Source: Streptomyces sp. CNQ-509 (GTDB lineage Bacteria; Actinomycetota; Actinomycetes; Streptomycetales; Streptomycetaceae). From it: a stretch of 64,000 bases of DNA. A program made the translations under genes and the position numbers. How positions within the stretch are numbered: the stretch's first letter is position 1; the number at the start of each line of letters is the position of its first letter. The notes under the pieces are model-generated. The model worked only from the letters and a program-made list of their open reading frames with translations. It was not told the DNA's origin and did not search any database. Shown here piece after piece: positions 38,025 to 46,062 of the stretch. The stretch spans positions 496,001-560,000 of the forward strand of contig NZ_CP011492.1 of NCBI RefSeq assembly GCF_001011035.1, read 5' to 3'.

Positions 38025-38043
38025 AGCCCCTATCATCAGGCGC

Positions 38044-39084
38044 GTGTCCGATCACCTCCCCGGCCCGCAGCGGCCCCGCTACGGCAGCCGTCCGACGATG
38101 AAGGACGTCGCCGCCCGCGCGGGTGTCGGCCTCAAGACCGTCTCGCGGGTGGTCAACGGCGAGCCCGGGGTCACGCAGGGGACCGAGCGGCGGGTGCGGG
38201 AGGCCATCGACGCGCTCGGCTTCCGCCGCAACGACAGCGCCCGCATCCTGCGCAAGGGCCGCACCGCCACGGTCGGGCTGGTCCTGGAGGACCTGGCCGA
38301 CCCGTTCTACGCGCCCCTCAGCGGGGCCGTCGAGGAGGTCGCCCGCGCGCACGGCTCGCTGCTCATCCACGGCTCCAGCGGCGAGGATCCCGCGCGCGAG
38401 GAGGAACTGGTGCTCGCGCTCTGCGCGCGGCGGGTGGACGGTCTGGTGGTCGTGCCGGCGAGCACCGACCACCGCTATCTGGAGCCGGAGCTGGCCGCGG
38501 GCGTGGCCGCCGTCTTCGTCGACCGGCCGCCGGGGCGGATCAGCGCCGACACCGTGCTCTCCGACAACTACGGCGGCGCCCGCCGGGCGGTCGAGCACCT
38601 CGTCGGCCACGGGCACCGCAGGATCGGCTTCATCGGCGACCACCCGGGCATCCACACCGCCGCCGAACGGCTGCGCGGCTACCGGGCGGCGATGGCGGAC
38701 GCCGGGCTGCCGGTCGCCGCGGGGTGGACGTCGCCGGGCAGCACGGAGCCGGCGCGGGTGGCTGCGGAGTGCGTACGGATGACCTCGGGGCCCGAGCCGG
38801 TGACGGCCCTCTTCACGGGCAACAACCGGGTCACCGTCACGGCCGTGCGGACGCTGACGGCCGGCGGCCGGACGGCGGCGCTGGTCGGCTTCGACGACTT
38901 CGAGTTGGCCGACCTGCTCTCCCCCGGGATCACCGTCGTCGCCCAGGACCCGGCGGAACTGGGCCGCCGCGCGGCGGCCCGGCTCTTCCAGCGCCTGGAC
39001 GGCGCGGTGGGCGACCCGGACCGGCTGGTCCTGCCGACCCGCCTGATCACCCGCGGCTCGGGCGAACAGCCGCCGGTGCCCTGA
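38044..39084 (+). CDS. LacI-family transcriptional repressor
   Basis: 346 residues from GTG 38044. N-terminal HTH: TMKDVAARAGVGLKTVSRVVNG (18-39), followed by the hinge helix and a periplasmic-binding-protein-like sensor (about 75-346) with VGLVLEDLADPFYAPLSG and IGFIGDHPGIHTAAERLRGY. The -10 TATCAT ends 7 nt before the start codon, so the transcript may be leaderless. It probably binds the operator at 38011-38024 and controls itself, the ROK kinase and perhaps the transporter/alpha-galactosidase genes, with a galactoside-derived inducer. Confidence 0.93.
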   Translation: MSDHLPGPQRPRYGSRPTMKDVAARAGVGLKTVSRVVNGEPGVTQGTERRVREAIDALGFRRNDSARILRKGRTATVGLVLEDLADPFYAPLSGAVEEVARAHGSLLIHGSSGEDPAREEELVLALCARRVDGLVVVPASTDHRYLEPELAAGVAAVFVDRPPGRISADTVLSDNYGGARRAVEHLVGHGHRRIGFIGDHPGIHTAAERLRGYRAAMADAGLPVAAGWTSPGSTEPARVAAECVRMTSGPEPVTALFTGNNRVTVTAVRTLTAGGRTAALVGFDDFELADLLSPGITVVAQDPAELGRRAAARLFQRLDGAVGDPDRLVLPTRLITRGSGEQPPVP

Positions 39085-39285
39085 TGCTCGGGGTGCTGTG
39101 GCCCGGCCCGCTGTCGCCGGTTACGTCGTGCCGGGGGTGGCGTTCGGATACGGGCCGAGCCTTCGCATGGTGACCCGGAGGAAGTGGTGACGAGAGGGCT
39201 CCCCCTTCCCCTGCGGGTGTGTTCCGATCATCATGCGAAGTCCGTACGAGCACCGCCGCCACGCGCACAGAAAGGCCGGAACCCC

Positions 39286-40479
39286 ATGGCCTCCCGTGAG
39301 ATCTCCTCCACCCCCGCCGACGTCCTGCCCGCCGACGCGGACGCCGCCCTGCTGGTCGGCCGCCTGCTCGACCCCGCCGACGGCGGCCCGAGTCTGGTCA
39401 CCGTCCGCGGCGACCTTCTCGTCGACGTCACCGATCTCGGGCCGACCGTCTCGGATCTGCTGGAGCACCCCGACGCCGCCGCGCGCGTCCGTGGGGCGGC
39501 GGGTGGGCGGAACTGGCCGTTGGGCGAGGTGCTGGCGGCCACCGCCGCCGGGGACGCGGGCCGGGCGCGGCTGCTGGCGCCGGTGGATCTCCAGGTGCTC
39601 AAGGCGGCCGGGGTGACCTTCGCGGACAGCATGATGGAGCGGGTCATCGAGGAGCGCGCGGGCGGCGTCGCCGCCGCGGCGGACGAGATCCGGGCGCGCA
39701 TCGGCGCGCGCCTCGGCACCCGGCTGGAGACGGTACGGGCCGGCAGCCCGGAGGCCGTCGAGCTGCTGGCGTGGCTGCGGGAGCAGGGGCTGTGGTCGCA
39801 GTACCTGGAGGTCGGCCTCGGGCCGGACGCGGAGATCTTCACCAAGGGCCCGGTGCTGTCGGCGGTGGGGTACGGGGCGCGCATCGGCGTGGCCGAGGTC
39901 TCCGCATGGAACAACCCCGAGCCCGAATTGGTCCTCGTCGTCACCTCCGACGGCCGCATCGCGGGCGTCACCCTCGGCAACGACGTGAACCTCCGCGACG
40001 TCGAGGGCCGCAGCGCCCTGCTGCTGCCCCAGGCGAAGGACAACAACGCCTCCACCGCCCTCGGCCCGTTCGTCCGCCTCACCGACGACGCCTTCACCGT
40101 CGACTCCGTACGCGACGCGACGATCGCCCTGTCGGTGCAGGGTGAGGACGGCTTCGTCCTGCACGATTCGTCCGACATGGCGCGCATCAGCCGCCCGCTG
40201 GAGACCCTGGTCGCCCAGGCCGTGAACCGCCGCCATCAATACCCGGACGGCGTCGTGCTGTTCACCGGCACGCTCTTCGCGCCCACCGCCGACCGCGGCG
40301 CCCCGGGCAGCGGCTTCACCCACCGCGAGGGCGACCTGGTGGAGATATCGACGCCCCTCCTCGGCACCCTCCGCAACACCGTCACCACCAGCGAGCAGGC
40401 ACCCCCGTGGGAGGCGGGCATCCGCACCCTGTACGCCAACCTCGCCCACCGCGGCCTGCTGGGGACGACGACGCCTTGA
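39286..40479 (+). CDS. fumarylacetoacetate hydrolase-family protein
   Basis: 397 residues from ATG 39286 with AAAGG upstream. The C-terminal FAH fold (about 125-390) has the metal-binding E-x-E motif in NPEPEL (Glu212, Glu214) and the following SDGRIAGVTLGNDVNLRDVEG segment, both family hallmarks. The N-terminal 110 residues form the small beta domain found in longer members. FAH-family enzymes hydrolyse, decarboxylate or dehydrate 2-oxo acids; long members of this type occur in pentose or deoxy-sugar acid catabolism, but the substrate cannot be read from sequence. Possibly linked to the sugar locus upstream. Confidence 0.88.
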   Translation: MASREISSTPADVLPADADAALLVGRLLDPADGGPSLVTVRGDLLVDVTDLGPTVSDLLEHPDAAARVRGAAGGRNWPLGEVLAATAAGDAGRARLLAPVDLQVLKAAGVTFADSMMERVIEERAGGVAAAADEIRARIGARLGTRLETVRAGSPEAVELLAWLREQGLWSQYLEVGLGPDAEIFTKGPVLSAVGYGARIGVAEVSAWNNPEPELVLVVTSDGRIAGVTLGNDVNLRDVEGRSALLLPQAKDNNASTALGPFVRLTDDAFTVDSVRDATIALSVQGEDGFVLHDSSDMARISRPLETLVAQAVNRRHQYPDGVVLFTGTLFAPTADRGAPGSGFTHREGDLVEISTPLLGTLRNTVTTSEQAPPWEAGIRTLYANLAHRGLLGTTTP

Positions 40480-40503
40480 CGCCGTACGCGGATACGCGTG
40501 GCC

Positions 40504-40583
40504 GCCCTGACGCCCTGACGCCCTGACGCCCTGACGCCCTGACGCCCTGACGCCCTGACGCCCTGACGCCCTGACGCCCTGAC
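40504..40583. repeat. tandem repeat, 10 x 8 bp (GCCCTGAC)
   Basis: Ten uninterrupted, identical copies of GCCCTGAC, 25 bp downstream of the FAH stop and 151 bp from the convergent stop at 40734. The unit length is not a multiple of three and no supported gene covers it. It is a candidate variable-number tandem repeat; slippage should make copy number differ between strains. Confidence 0.9.
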
Positions 40584-40733
40584 GCCTCAGGATGTCCCTC
40601 GATGGGCGCCCCGGCATCCGGCATCTCCCCCTTTCCCCGCACACCCGCCCCAGGGTAGGCCGCCCCGCTGACACGCACGCCTCGCCCACGGCGGGCCGGC
40701 CGCCACGCACCCGCCCCCGGCCGCGCCCCGCCC

Positions 40734-42059
40734 TCACCCCCGCGGCGGACGGCCCGCCAGCGCGTCGAGTTCCGTACGCCCCAGCCCCGTTCGGTCCGCG
40801 ACCTCCGCCTCGTCCACCGCCCCGCAGTCCAGGCCCCGCAGCAGGAAGCCGCTCAGCGCCCGCGCCGTCGCGGGCTCGTCCAGTACGGCACCGGCACCCG
40901 CACCGGCCCCCGCCCCTCCCTCCGTCCCTCCCAGGCGCCCCGCGTACGCCGTCAGCCTGGCGCACGCCGCGTCCAGCCCTTCGCGGCAGAACGCGTACAC
41001 CGCCGCGTACCGCGTCGGCAGGTGGCCCGGGTGCATGTCCCAGCCCTGGTAGTACGCGCGCGCCAACGACCGCCGCACCAGGCCGTAGTGCAGCCGCCAG
41101 GCCGCGTGCACCTGCGCCGTGCCGCCCACCGGCAGCACGTTCGTCGAGCCGTCGGAGAGCCGCACGCCCGTGCCCGCCGCGGCCGCCTGCATCACGGCCT
41201 TCGCGTGGTCCGCCACCGGGTGGTCCATCGACTGGTGCGCCGCGCTCACCCCGCACGCCGCGCTGTAGTCGAACGTGCCGTAGTGCAGCCCCGTCGCCCG
41301 CCCGCCCGCCGCGTCGATCATCCGCGCGACCGTGGCGCGGCCGTCCGCGCCGAGGATCGCCTGCGTCGTCTCGATCTGGATCTCGAAGCCGAGCCGCCCC
41401 GCCGCGAGCCCGTGCACCCGCTCGAACTCCCCCAGCAGCGCCGCCATCGCGCTCACCTGCTCCGGGTACGTGACCTTCGGCAGCGTCAGCACCAGCCCGT
41501 CCGGCAGCGTGCCGCCGCCCGCCCGCAGCAGCGCGGTGAGGAAGAGGTCGAGCGTGCGGATGCCGCGGTCGCGGACGGCGGCCTCCAGGCACTTGGCGCG
41601 GATGCCGGCGTACGGCGGGGCCCCGCCACCGGCGGCGGCCTCCGCGACGAGCCGGGCGGCGGCCACCGCCGCGGCGTCCTCCTCGTCGTCGGGGCGCGGC
41701 CCGTAGCCGTCCTCGAAGTCGACGCGCAGGTCCTCGACCGGCTCGCGCGCGAGCTTGGCGCGCACCCGGTCGTAGACCTCGGCCGCCGCCCCCGCCGGCA
41801 GCCCGAGCGCGGCGGCCAGCACGCCGGCGTCCGGCGCGTGCGCGTCGAGGGCGTCGAGGGCCTGACGGCCCCACTCCGTTACGGTACCGGCGCCGAAGGC
41901 GTCGGCGGGGACGTAGACGGTGTGCACGGGCTGGCGGGTTCCGGGGTCGCCGGGGTACCGGCGGGCGAGTTCGGCGTCGACGGGGGCGAGGGCGGCGGCG
42001 ATCCGGGCCCGTACGGGGGCGCCGATCGACGTCGCGGCCGGGTCGTCCTGCGCCACCAT
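40734..42059 (-). CDS. HpcH/HpaI aldolase/citrate lyase-like protein (DUF6986-like)
   Basis: 441 residues from ATG 42059, with GGGAGG 3 nt upstream. A TIM-barrel lyase relative: the acidic DFEDGYGPRPDDEE block near 134-147 and the Mg-type FEIQIETTQAILG near 245-257 correspond to the CitE/HpcH active site. It is longer than typical CitE (about 280), with extra helices and a Gly/Ala-rich insertion near 395-405. It may cleave or process a CoA-linked or free 3-hydroxy acid. A TTCAAC-N5-GTTGAA palindrome just upstream suggests specific transcriptional control. Confidence 0.82.
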   Translation of the reverse strand: MVAQDDPAATSIGAPVRARIAAALAPVDAELARRYPGDPGTRQPVHTVYVPADAFGAGTVTEWGRQALDALDAHAPDAGVLAAALGLPAGAAAEVYDRVRAKLAREPVEDLRVDFEDGYGPRPDDEEDAAAVAAARLVAEAAAGGGAPPYAGIRAKCLEAAVRDRGIRTLDLFLTALLRAGGGTLPDGLVLTLPKVTYPEQVSAMAALLGEFERVHGLAAGRLGFEIQIETTQAILGADGRATVARMIDAAGGRATGLHYGTFDYSAACGVSAAHQSMDHPVADHAKAVMQAAAAGTGVRLSDGSTNVLPVGGTAQVHAAWRLHYGLVRRSLARAYYQGWDMHPGHLPTRYAAVYAFCREGLDAACARLTAYAGRLGGTEGGAGAGAGAGAVLDEPATARALSGFLLRGLDCGAVDEAEVADRTGLGRTELDALAGRPPRG

Positions 42060-42072
42060 GCACCTCCCGGTG

Positions 42073-42089
42073 TTCAACAAAACGTTGAA
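42073..42089. promoter_or_regulatory. operator-like palindrome upstream of citrate-lyase-like gene
   Basis: TTCAAC-AAAAC-GTTGAA, perfect 6-bp arms, 14 nt upstream of the ATG. AT-rich island in a GC-rich context. IclR- or GntR-type regulators use sites of this form. Confidence 0.5.
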
Positions 42090-42132
42090 GGCGAACGTAT
42101 CCGGGCGTCCGCGAACCGTCAACGGACAGTGC

Positions 42133-43371
42133 TCACACCCTGCGAGCCGCCGCCGCGCCGCGCCGGGTCGCCGCCCACAGCACGAACCCGAGCCCGCTGA
42201 ACCCGGCGCCCAGCGCGCAGACGGCGCCCCATCCGGCCGCCGCGTAGAGCGAGGTCGCGGCGATGGCGCCGGTGGCGCTGCCGACCGAGTAGAAGACCAT
42301 GTAGCCGCCGATGAGGCGGCTGCCGGCGTCAGGGCGCAGCGCGTAGATCAGGGTCTGGTTGGTGACGTGGACCGCCTGCACCGCGAGGTCGAGCAGGATC
42401 ACCCCGGCGACCAGCGCCCCCGGCGAGCTGCCCGTGAAGGCCAGGGGCAGCCACGAGACGGCGAGTAGCGCCAGGGCGGCGCCGGTGGTCCGCCCGGAGA
42501 GCCCGCGGTCGTGCAGGCGGCCCGCCGCGGACGCGGCCAGGGCGCCGACGACGCCGATCAGGCCCAGCATCCCGATGGCGCTGTGCGACAGGGGGTAGGG
42601 CTCCTCGCTGAGCGGCCGCGCGACGCTGCTCCACAGGGTGCTGAACGCGGCGAATACCAGGAGCCCGAAGAGCGCGCGGAGCCGCAGCAGCGGTTCCCCT
42701 GCGAACAAGGTGACGGTGGAGCGCAGGAGTTGCCCGTAGCGCAGGGTCGCAGGCGGGGTGGCGCCGTGCCGCGGCAGCACGCGGTGCAGGACCAGGGCGA
42801 GCAGGGCGGTGAGCGAGGCGGAGGCGAGGTAGACGGAGCGCCAGCCCGCGAGGTCGGCCAGGACGCCGGAGACGGTACGGGCGAGCAGGATGCCGATGAC
42901 CACGCCGCCGGTGACCAGCCCGACGACCCGGCCGCGCGCGGCGGGCGGGGCCAGCGACGCGGCGAAGGCCACCAGGGTCTGCGTGACGACCGCGAGCAGC
43001 CCCATCGCGGCCGTCCCCGCGAGCAGCACCGCCGCGGTGGGCGCGGCCGCCACCACGGTCAGGGCCACCACCAGGAGCAGGAGTTGGGCCACGACGAGCC
43101 GTCTGCGGTCGGCCATGTCGCCGAGCGGCACGAGGAGGAAGAGCCCGAGCCCGTATCCGACGTGCGTGAGGGTGACGATGCCGCCGACGAGCCCCGGGCT
43201 CATGGCGAGGTCGTCGCCCATGGCCACCAGGAGCGGCTGGGAGAAGTAGACGTTGGCCACCGCGGCACCGCAGGCGACGGCGAAGAGCATGACGACGCCC
43301 CGGGACAGGGCGGGTTCCTCGTCGCTGCGGGCCGCGCCCCGGCGGGTCGCGGCGTCGGCACTGCCGGGCAT
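42133..43371 (-). CDS. MFS transporter (YnfM/DHA1-like exporter)
   Basis: 412 residues, about 12 helices. The N-terminal ACGAAVANVYFSQPLLVAMG is the signature of the YnfM/YgaY branch; the TM2-3 loop reads PLGDMADRRRLVVAQ (motif A-like). Family members are drug or metabolite exporters. It is divergent from an HxlR regulator with a shared operator-like sequence, so it is probably induced by a compound that the regulator senses. The native substrate is unknown. Confidence 0.9.
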   Translation of the reverse strand: MPGSADAATRRGAARSDEEPALSRGVVMLFAVACGAAVANVYFSQPLLVAMGDDLAMSPGLVGGIVTLTHVGYGLGLFLLVPLGDMADRRRLVVAQLLLLVVALTVVAAAPTAAVLLAGTAAMGLLAVVTQTLVAFAASLAPPAARGRVVGLVTGGVVIGILLARTVSGVLADLAGWRSVYLASASLTALLALVLHRVLPRHGATPPATLRYGQLLRSTVTLFAGEPLLRLRALFGLLVFAAFSTLWSSVARPLSEEPYPLSHSAIGMLGLIGVVGALAASAAGRLHDRGLSGRTTGAALALLAVSWLPLAFTGSSPGALVAGVILLDLAVQAVHVTNQTLIYALRPDAGSRLIGGYMVFYSVGSATGAIAATSLYAAAGWGAVCALGAGFSGLGFVLWAATRRGAAAARRV

Positions 43372-43426
43372 GGGCGCTCCCTCAAGCTGGTTTCATCTTG
43401 CCACCAGCGAGACGGTAGTCCGGCTT

Positions 43427-43443
43427 GGTAGCATGTTGCAACC
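43427..43443. promoter_or_regulatory. probable HxlR operator
   Basis: GGTAGCA-TGT-TGCAACC: 7-bp arms with one mismatch, 20 bp before the HxlR ATG in the 92-bp divergent gap. Candidate autoregulatory site that also controls the MFS gene. Confidence 0.45.
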
Positions 43444-43463
43444 GACTTCGAGAGGGGGCCGCC

Positions 43464-43916
43464 ATGGTGGCCAGGACGCGCTTCGACGACAGCGAATGCC
43501 CCGTCGCCCGCTCGGTGGACGCGATCGGCGACTGGTGGTCGCTGCTCATCGTGCGGGACGCGTTCGACGGCAGCAGACGGTTCGGGGAGTTCCAGCGCAG
43601 CCTCGGGGTGGCGAAGAACATCCTCACCGCGCGGCTGCGCACCCTCGTCGACGGCGGCGTCCTCGCCTCCGTCCCCGCCTCGGACGGCAGCGCCTACCGC
43701 GAGTACGTGCTGACGCCGAAGGGGGAGGCGCTCTTCCCCGTCATCGTGGCGCTGCGGCAGTGGGGCGAGGAGAACGCCTTCGCGCCCGGCGAACCGCATT
43801 CGGAGCTGCTCGACCGGCGGGAGGGGCGGCGTCTGCGCGGGCTGGAGGTGCTGTCGGCGGACGGGCGGCGGCTGGGTCCCGGCGAGACCGAGGTACGCAA
43901 GGTCTCCACCGGTTGA
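43464..43916 (+). CDS. HxlR-family transcriptional regulator
   Basis: 150 residues from ATG 43464 with GAGAGGGGG upstream. The HxlR signature is clear: CPVARSVDAIGDWWSLLIVRDAF (Cys12 with the IGDWW helix), then RRFGEFQRSLGVAKNILTARL as recognition helix and the wing REYVLTPKGEALFPV. HxlR dimers respond to reactive electrophiles or quinones through the conserved N-terminal cysteine. The C-terminal tail (110-150) is charged and probably flexible. It likely controls the divergent MFS exporter. Confidence 0.92.
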   Translation: MVARTRFDDSECPVARSVDAIGDWWSLLIVRDAFDGSRRFGEFQRSLGVAKNILTARLRTLVDGGVLASVPASDGSAYREYVLTPKGEALFPVIVALRQWGEENAFAPGEPHSELLDRREGRRLRGLEVLSADGRRLGPGETEVRKVSTG

Positions 43917-43943
43917 TCCGCGGGTGACACCGTTGCCGGGGCG

Positions 43944-44852
43944 TCAGGACCAGGCGCCCGCGAGCCAGGCGAGCCAGAGCGCGACCGGCACCGCGAACGT
44001 CAGCAGGCGCAGCGCGCCGTCCGCCGTCGCGGCGGCGGCGCGGTGCGGCGGCCAGGGCAGGGGGCGTACGTCGGGATCCGTGGCCGGCAGCGGGGTTCCG
44101 GCGGCCGCGGCGGCCGTCGCCGCCAGGGACGCGGCGGCGCGTCCGGCCGGAGTCAGCTCGTCCGGTGCGTCACCGGGGGCGCCCGCGCCGTCCACACCAC
44201 CGGAGCCGGCCGGATCGTCACCCGGCGGCACCTCCGCGCCCAACTCCCCGGCCAGGTCCGCGAGGAGCGCCCGCTGCCGGGCGCCCGTGCCCCGGTCCGG
44301 CTTCCCGCCCGGCCGGTCCGCGCGGGATGCGCCGGGGGCGCCGGCCCGGAGCACGAACGCGGACGCCTCGTCGTACACGACGTACAGCGCCCCGCCGTCC
44401 CGCCCGGGACCCGACGCGACCGCCGTCAGCAGCGCCGCGTCCCGGTCCGCCGCGCGCAGCAGGGCCGCCGCACCGCGCAGCGCGGCCGCCGCCTCCGCCC
44501 CGCCCAGGACCCGGCCCCCGCCCGCGACCGTCGTACGCACCGCCGCCCCAGCCGCACCGCCCGGCGCCACCAGCGACGCCGCACCCCGCCCGGCGAGCAC
44601 CCAACTGCCGCCCCGCGGCCGGAACCCGCGCCGCCGCAGCCAGTACCCCGCCACGCTCGCCGCGCCCACGACGGCCGCCGCTCCGAGCAGCCACGGCACC
44701 GGCACGTCCCCGGTGATCCGCAGCAGCACCAGCAGGGCGTACGCCGCCGTGAACCGCGGCCAGGTGCCCGGCAGCCCGCCGTACGGCGGGCTCCACTCCC
44801 GTGCACCCCGCGGCAGCCAGGCGTACGGGCTCGTGCCACCGCTCCCGCTCAT
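43944..44852 (-). CDS. hypothetical membrane protein, 302 aa
   Basis: ATG 44852 is chosen because GGGAGG sits 9 nt upstream; the earlier ATG at 44861 is too close to that site. Two membrane helices lie near 35-75 (FTAAYALLVLLRI... and WLLGAAAVVGAASVAGY). An Ala/Gly/Arg-rich cytoplasmic domain (about 80-275) with a YVVYDEASAFVLRAG strand follows, then a C-terminal helix (280-298). I recognise no family. It lies just downstream of etfBA on the same strand but is separated by a strong terminator, so it is probably transcribed on its own. Confidence 0.65.
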   Translation of the reverse strand: MSGSGGTSPYAWLPRGAREWSPPYGGLPGTWPRFTAAYALLVLLRITGDVPVPWLLGAAAVVGAASVAGYWLRRRGFRPRGGSWVLAGRGAASLVAPGGAAGAAVRTTVAGGGRVLGGAEAAAALRGAAALLRAADRDAALLTAVASGPGRDGGALYVVYDEASAFVLRAGAPGASRADRPGGKPDRGTGARQRALLADLAGELGAEVPPGDDPAGSGGVDGAGAPGDAPDELTPAGRAAASLAATAAAAAGTPLPATDPDVRPLPWPPHRAAAATADGALRLLTFAVPVALWLAWLAGAWS

Positions 44853-44932
44853 GCGCCGCATCCTCCCACGCGCCGTACACCCCCCACCACGGCACGACCG
44901 CGGTGCCCCCGTCCGTGACTGCTCCGCGCACG

Positions 44933-44961
44933 CGGAAGGGCCCACACCGCGGGCCCTTCCG
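44933..44961 (-). terminator. terminator of etfBA operon
   Basis: CGGAAGGGCCC / GGGCCCTTCCG, perfect 11-bp stem with a 7-nt loop, 46 bp beyond the etfA stop. Confidence 0.8.
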
Positions 44962-45006
44962 GACGGCAGTGAGCACTGCGGGCGCGCCTCGCCGCGCCCG
45001 CCGCGC

Positions 45007-46002
45007 TCAGCCCTTGCGGGCCTTGACCTCCTCGGTGAGCTGCGGGACGACTGCGAACAGGTCGCCGACGACGCCGTAGTCCACGAGGTCGAAGATCGGC
45101 GCCTCGTTGTCCTTGTTCACGGCCACGATCGTCTTCGACGTCTGCATGCCGGCCCGGTGCTGGATCGCGCCGGAGATGCCGGCCGCGATGTAGAGCTGCG
45201 GCGAGACGGTCTTGCCGGTCTGGCCGACCTGGTGCGAGTGCGGGTACCAGCCCGCGTCCACCGCCGCCCGGGAGGCGCCGACGGCCGCGCCGAGGGAGTC
45301 GGCCAGTTCCTCGATGATGCGGAAGTTCTCCGCGCCGTTGACGCCGCGGCCGCCGGAGACGACGATCGCCGCCTCGGTCAGGTCGGGACGGCCCGTCGAC
45401 TCGCGCGGGGTCCGGCCCACCACCTTCGTACCGGCGGCGGACTCGCCGAAGCCGAACGTCAACTGCTCCACGGCGCTCTCGACGGGGGCGGCCTCGGGGG
45501 CGGCGGAGTTGGGCTTGACGGTGATGACAGGGGTGCCGCGCGAGACGCGCGAGCGGGTGGTGAACGCCGCGGCGAACACGGCCTGCGTGGTGACCGGACC
45601 TCCCCCAGAGGCTTCGCCCTGGGCGGTGCTGCCCCCATCACCGGCCTCGACGTCCACGGCGTCGGTGATGATGCCGGAGCCGATCCGCACCGCGAGGCGG
45701 GCGCCGATCTCCTTGCACTCCACCGACGACGGCAGCAGCACGGCGGCCGGCTGCACGGCGTCGTACGCGGCCTTCAGCGCGTCGACCTTCGGTACGACGA
45801 GGTAGTCGGCGAACTCGGCGGCGTCGGCCGTCAGCACGCGCACCGCACCGTGCTCGGCGAGCACGGGCGCCGCGGCGTCGACGCCGGGGCCCAGGTGGAC
45901 GGCGACCGGGTCGCCGATGCGGCGGGCGAGGGTCAGCAGTTCGAGCGTCGGCTTGCGCACGGCACCGTCGACGTGGTCGACGTAGACGAGGACTTCAGTC
46001 AT
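45007..46002 (-). CDS. etfA: electron transfer flavoprotein alpha subunit
   Basis: 331 residues. The N-terminal domain has [13 protein letters not shown]; the C-terminal FAD domain has [12 protein letters not shown], the pyrophosphate loop and [16 protein letters not shown], then [22 protein letters not shown]. It passes electrons from acyl-CoA dehydrogenases to the quinone pool together with EtfB. Residues about 122-135 ([14 protein letters not shown]) are an insertion relative to the Streptomyces EtfA sequences I recall. They are encoded by a 39-bp palindromic element (45599-45637), and the frame is kept. Cotranscribed with etfB, 60 bp apart. Confidence 0.95.
   Translation of the reverse strand: MTEVLVYVDHVDGAVRKPTLELLTLARRIGDPVAVHLGPGVDAAAPVLAEHGAVRVLTADAAEFADYLVVPKVDALKAAYDAVQPAAVLLPSSVECKEIGARLAVRIGSGIITDAVDVEAGDGGSTAQGEASGGGPVTTQAVFAAAFTTRSRVSRGTPVITVKPNSAAPEAAPVESAVEQLTFGFGESAAGTKVVGRTPRESTGRPDLTEAAIVVSGGRGVNGAENFRIIEELADSLGAAVGASRAAVDAGWYPHSHQVGQTGKTVSPQLYIAAGISGAIQHRAGMQTSKTIVAVNKDNEAPIFDLVDYGVVGDLFAVVPQLTEEVKARKG
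45599..45637. repeat. REP-like palindromic element inserted in etfA
   Basis: The segment begins CCTCCCCCAG and ends GGTGCTGCCCCCA, resembling the short intergenic palindromes (CTCCCCCAG ... GGTGCCCCC) I know from many Streptomyces genomes. It contains CCCAG / CTGGG arms, is exactly 13 codons long and uses atypical codons (TCT, GGG, GGA). It encodes the Gly/Ser-rich insertion in EtfA. Confidence 0.65.
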
Positions 46003-46062
46003 GGATCTCGTTCTCCTGCGATACGAGGGCGGAAGGCGGAACGGCGAAGGGGGTGCGGGGAC

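Noticed and set aside
34600..38655. 1351-residue minus-strand frame
   Set aside because: Antisense to alpha-galactosidase and LacI genes and out of frame with the ROK kinase; composition only.
40504..40583. CRISPR-like array
   Set aside because: Eight-base unit without spacers; a simple tandem repeat.
40382..40678. 98-residue frame with repeats reading RQGVRASG
   Set aside because: Created by the 8-bp tandem repeat; no ribosome site and antisense to the FAH gene end.
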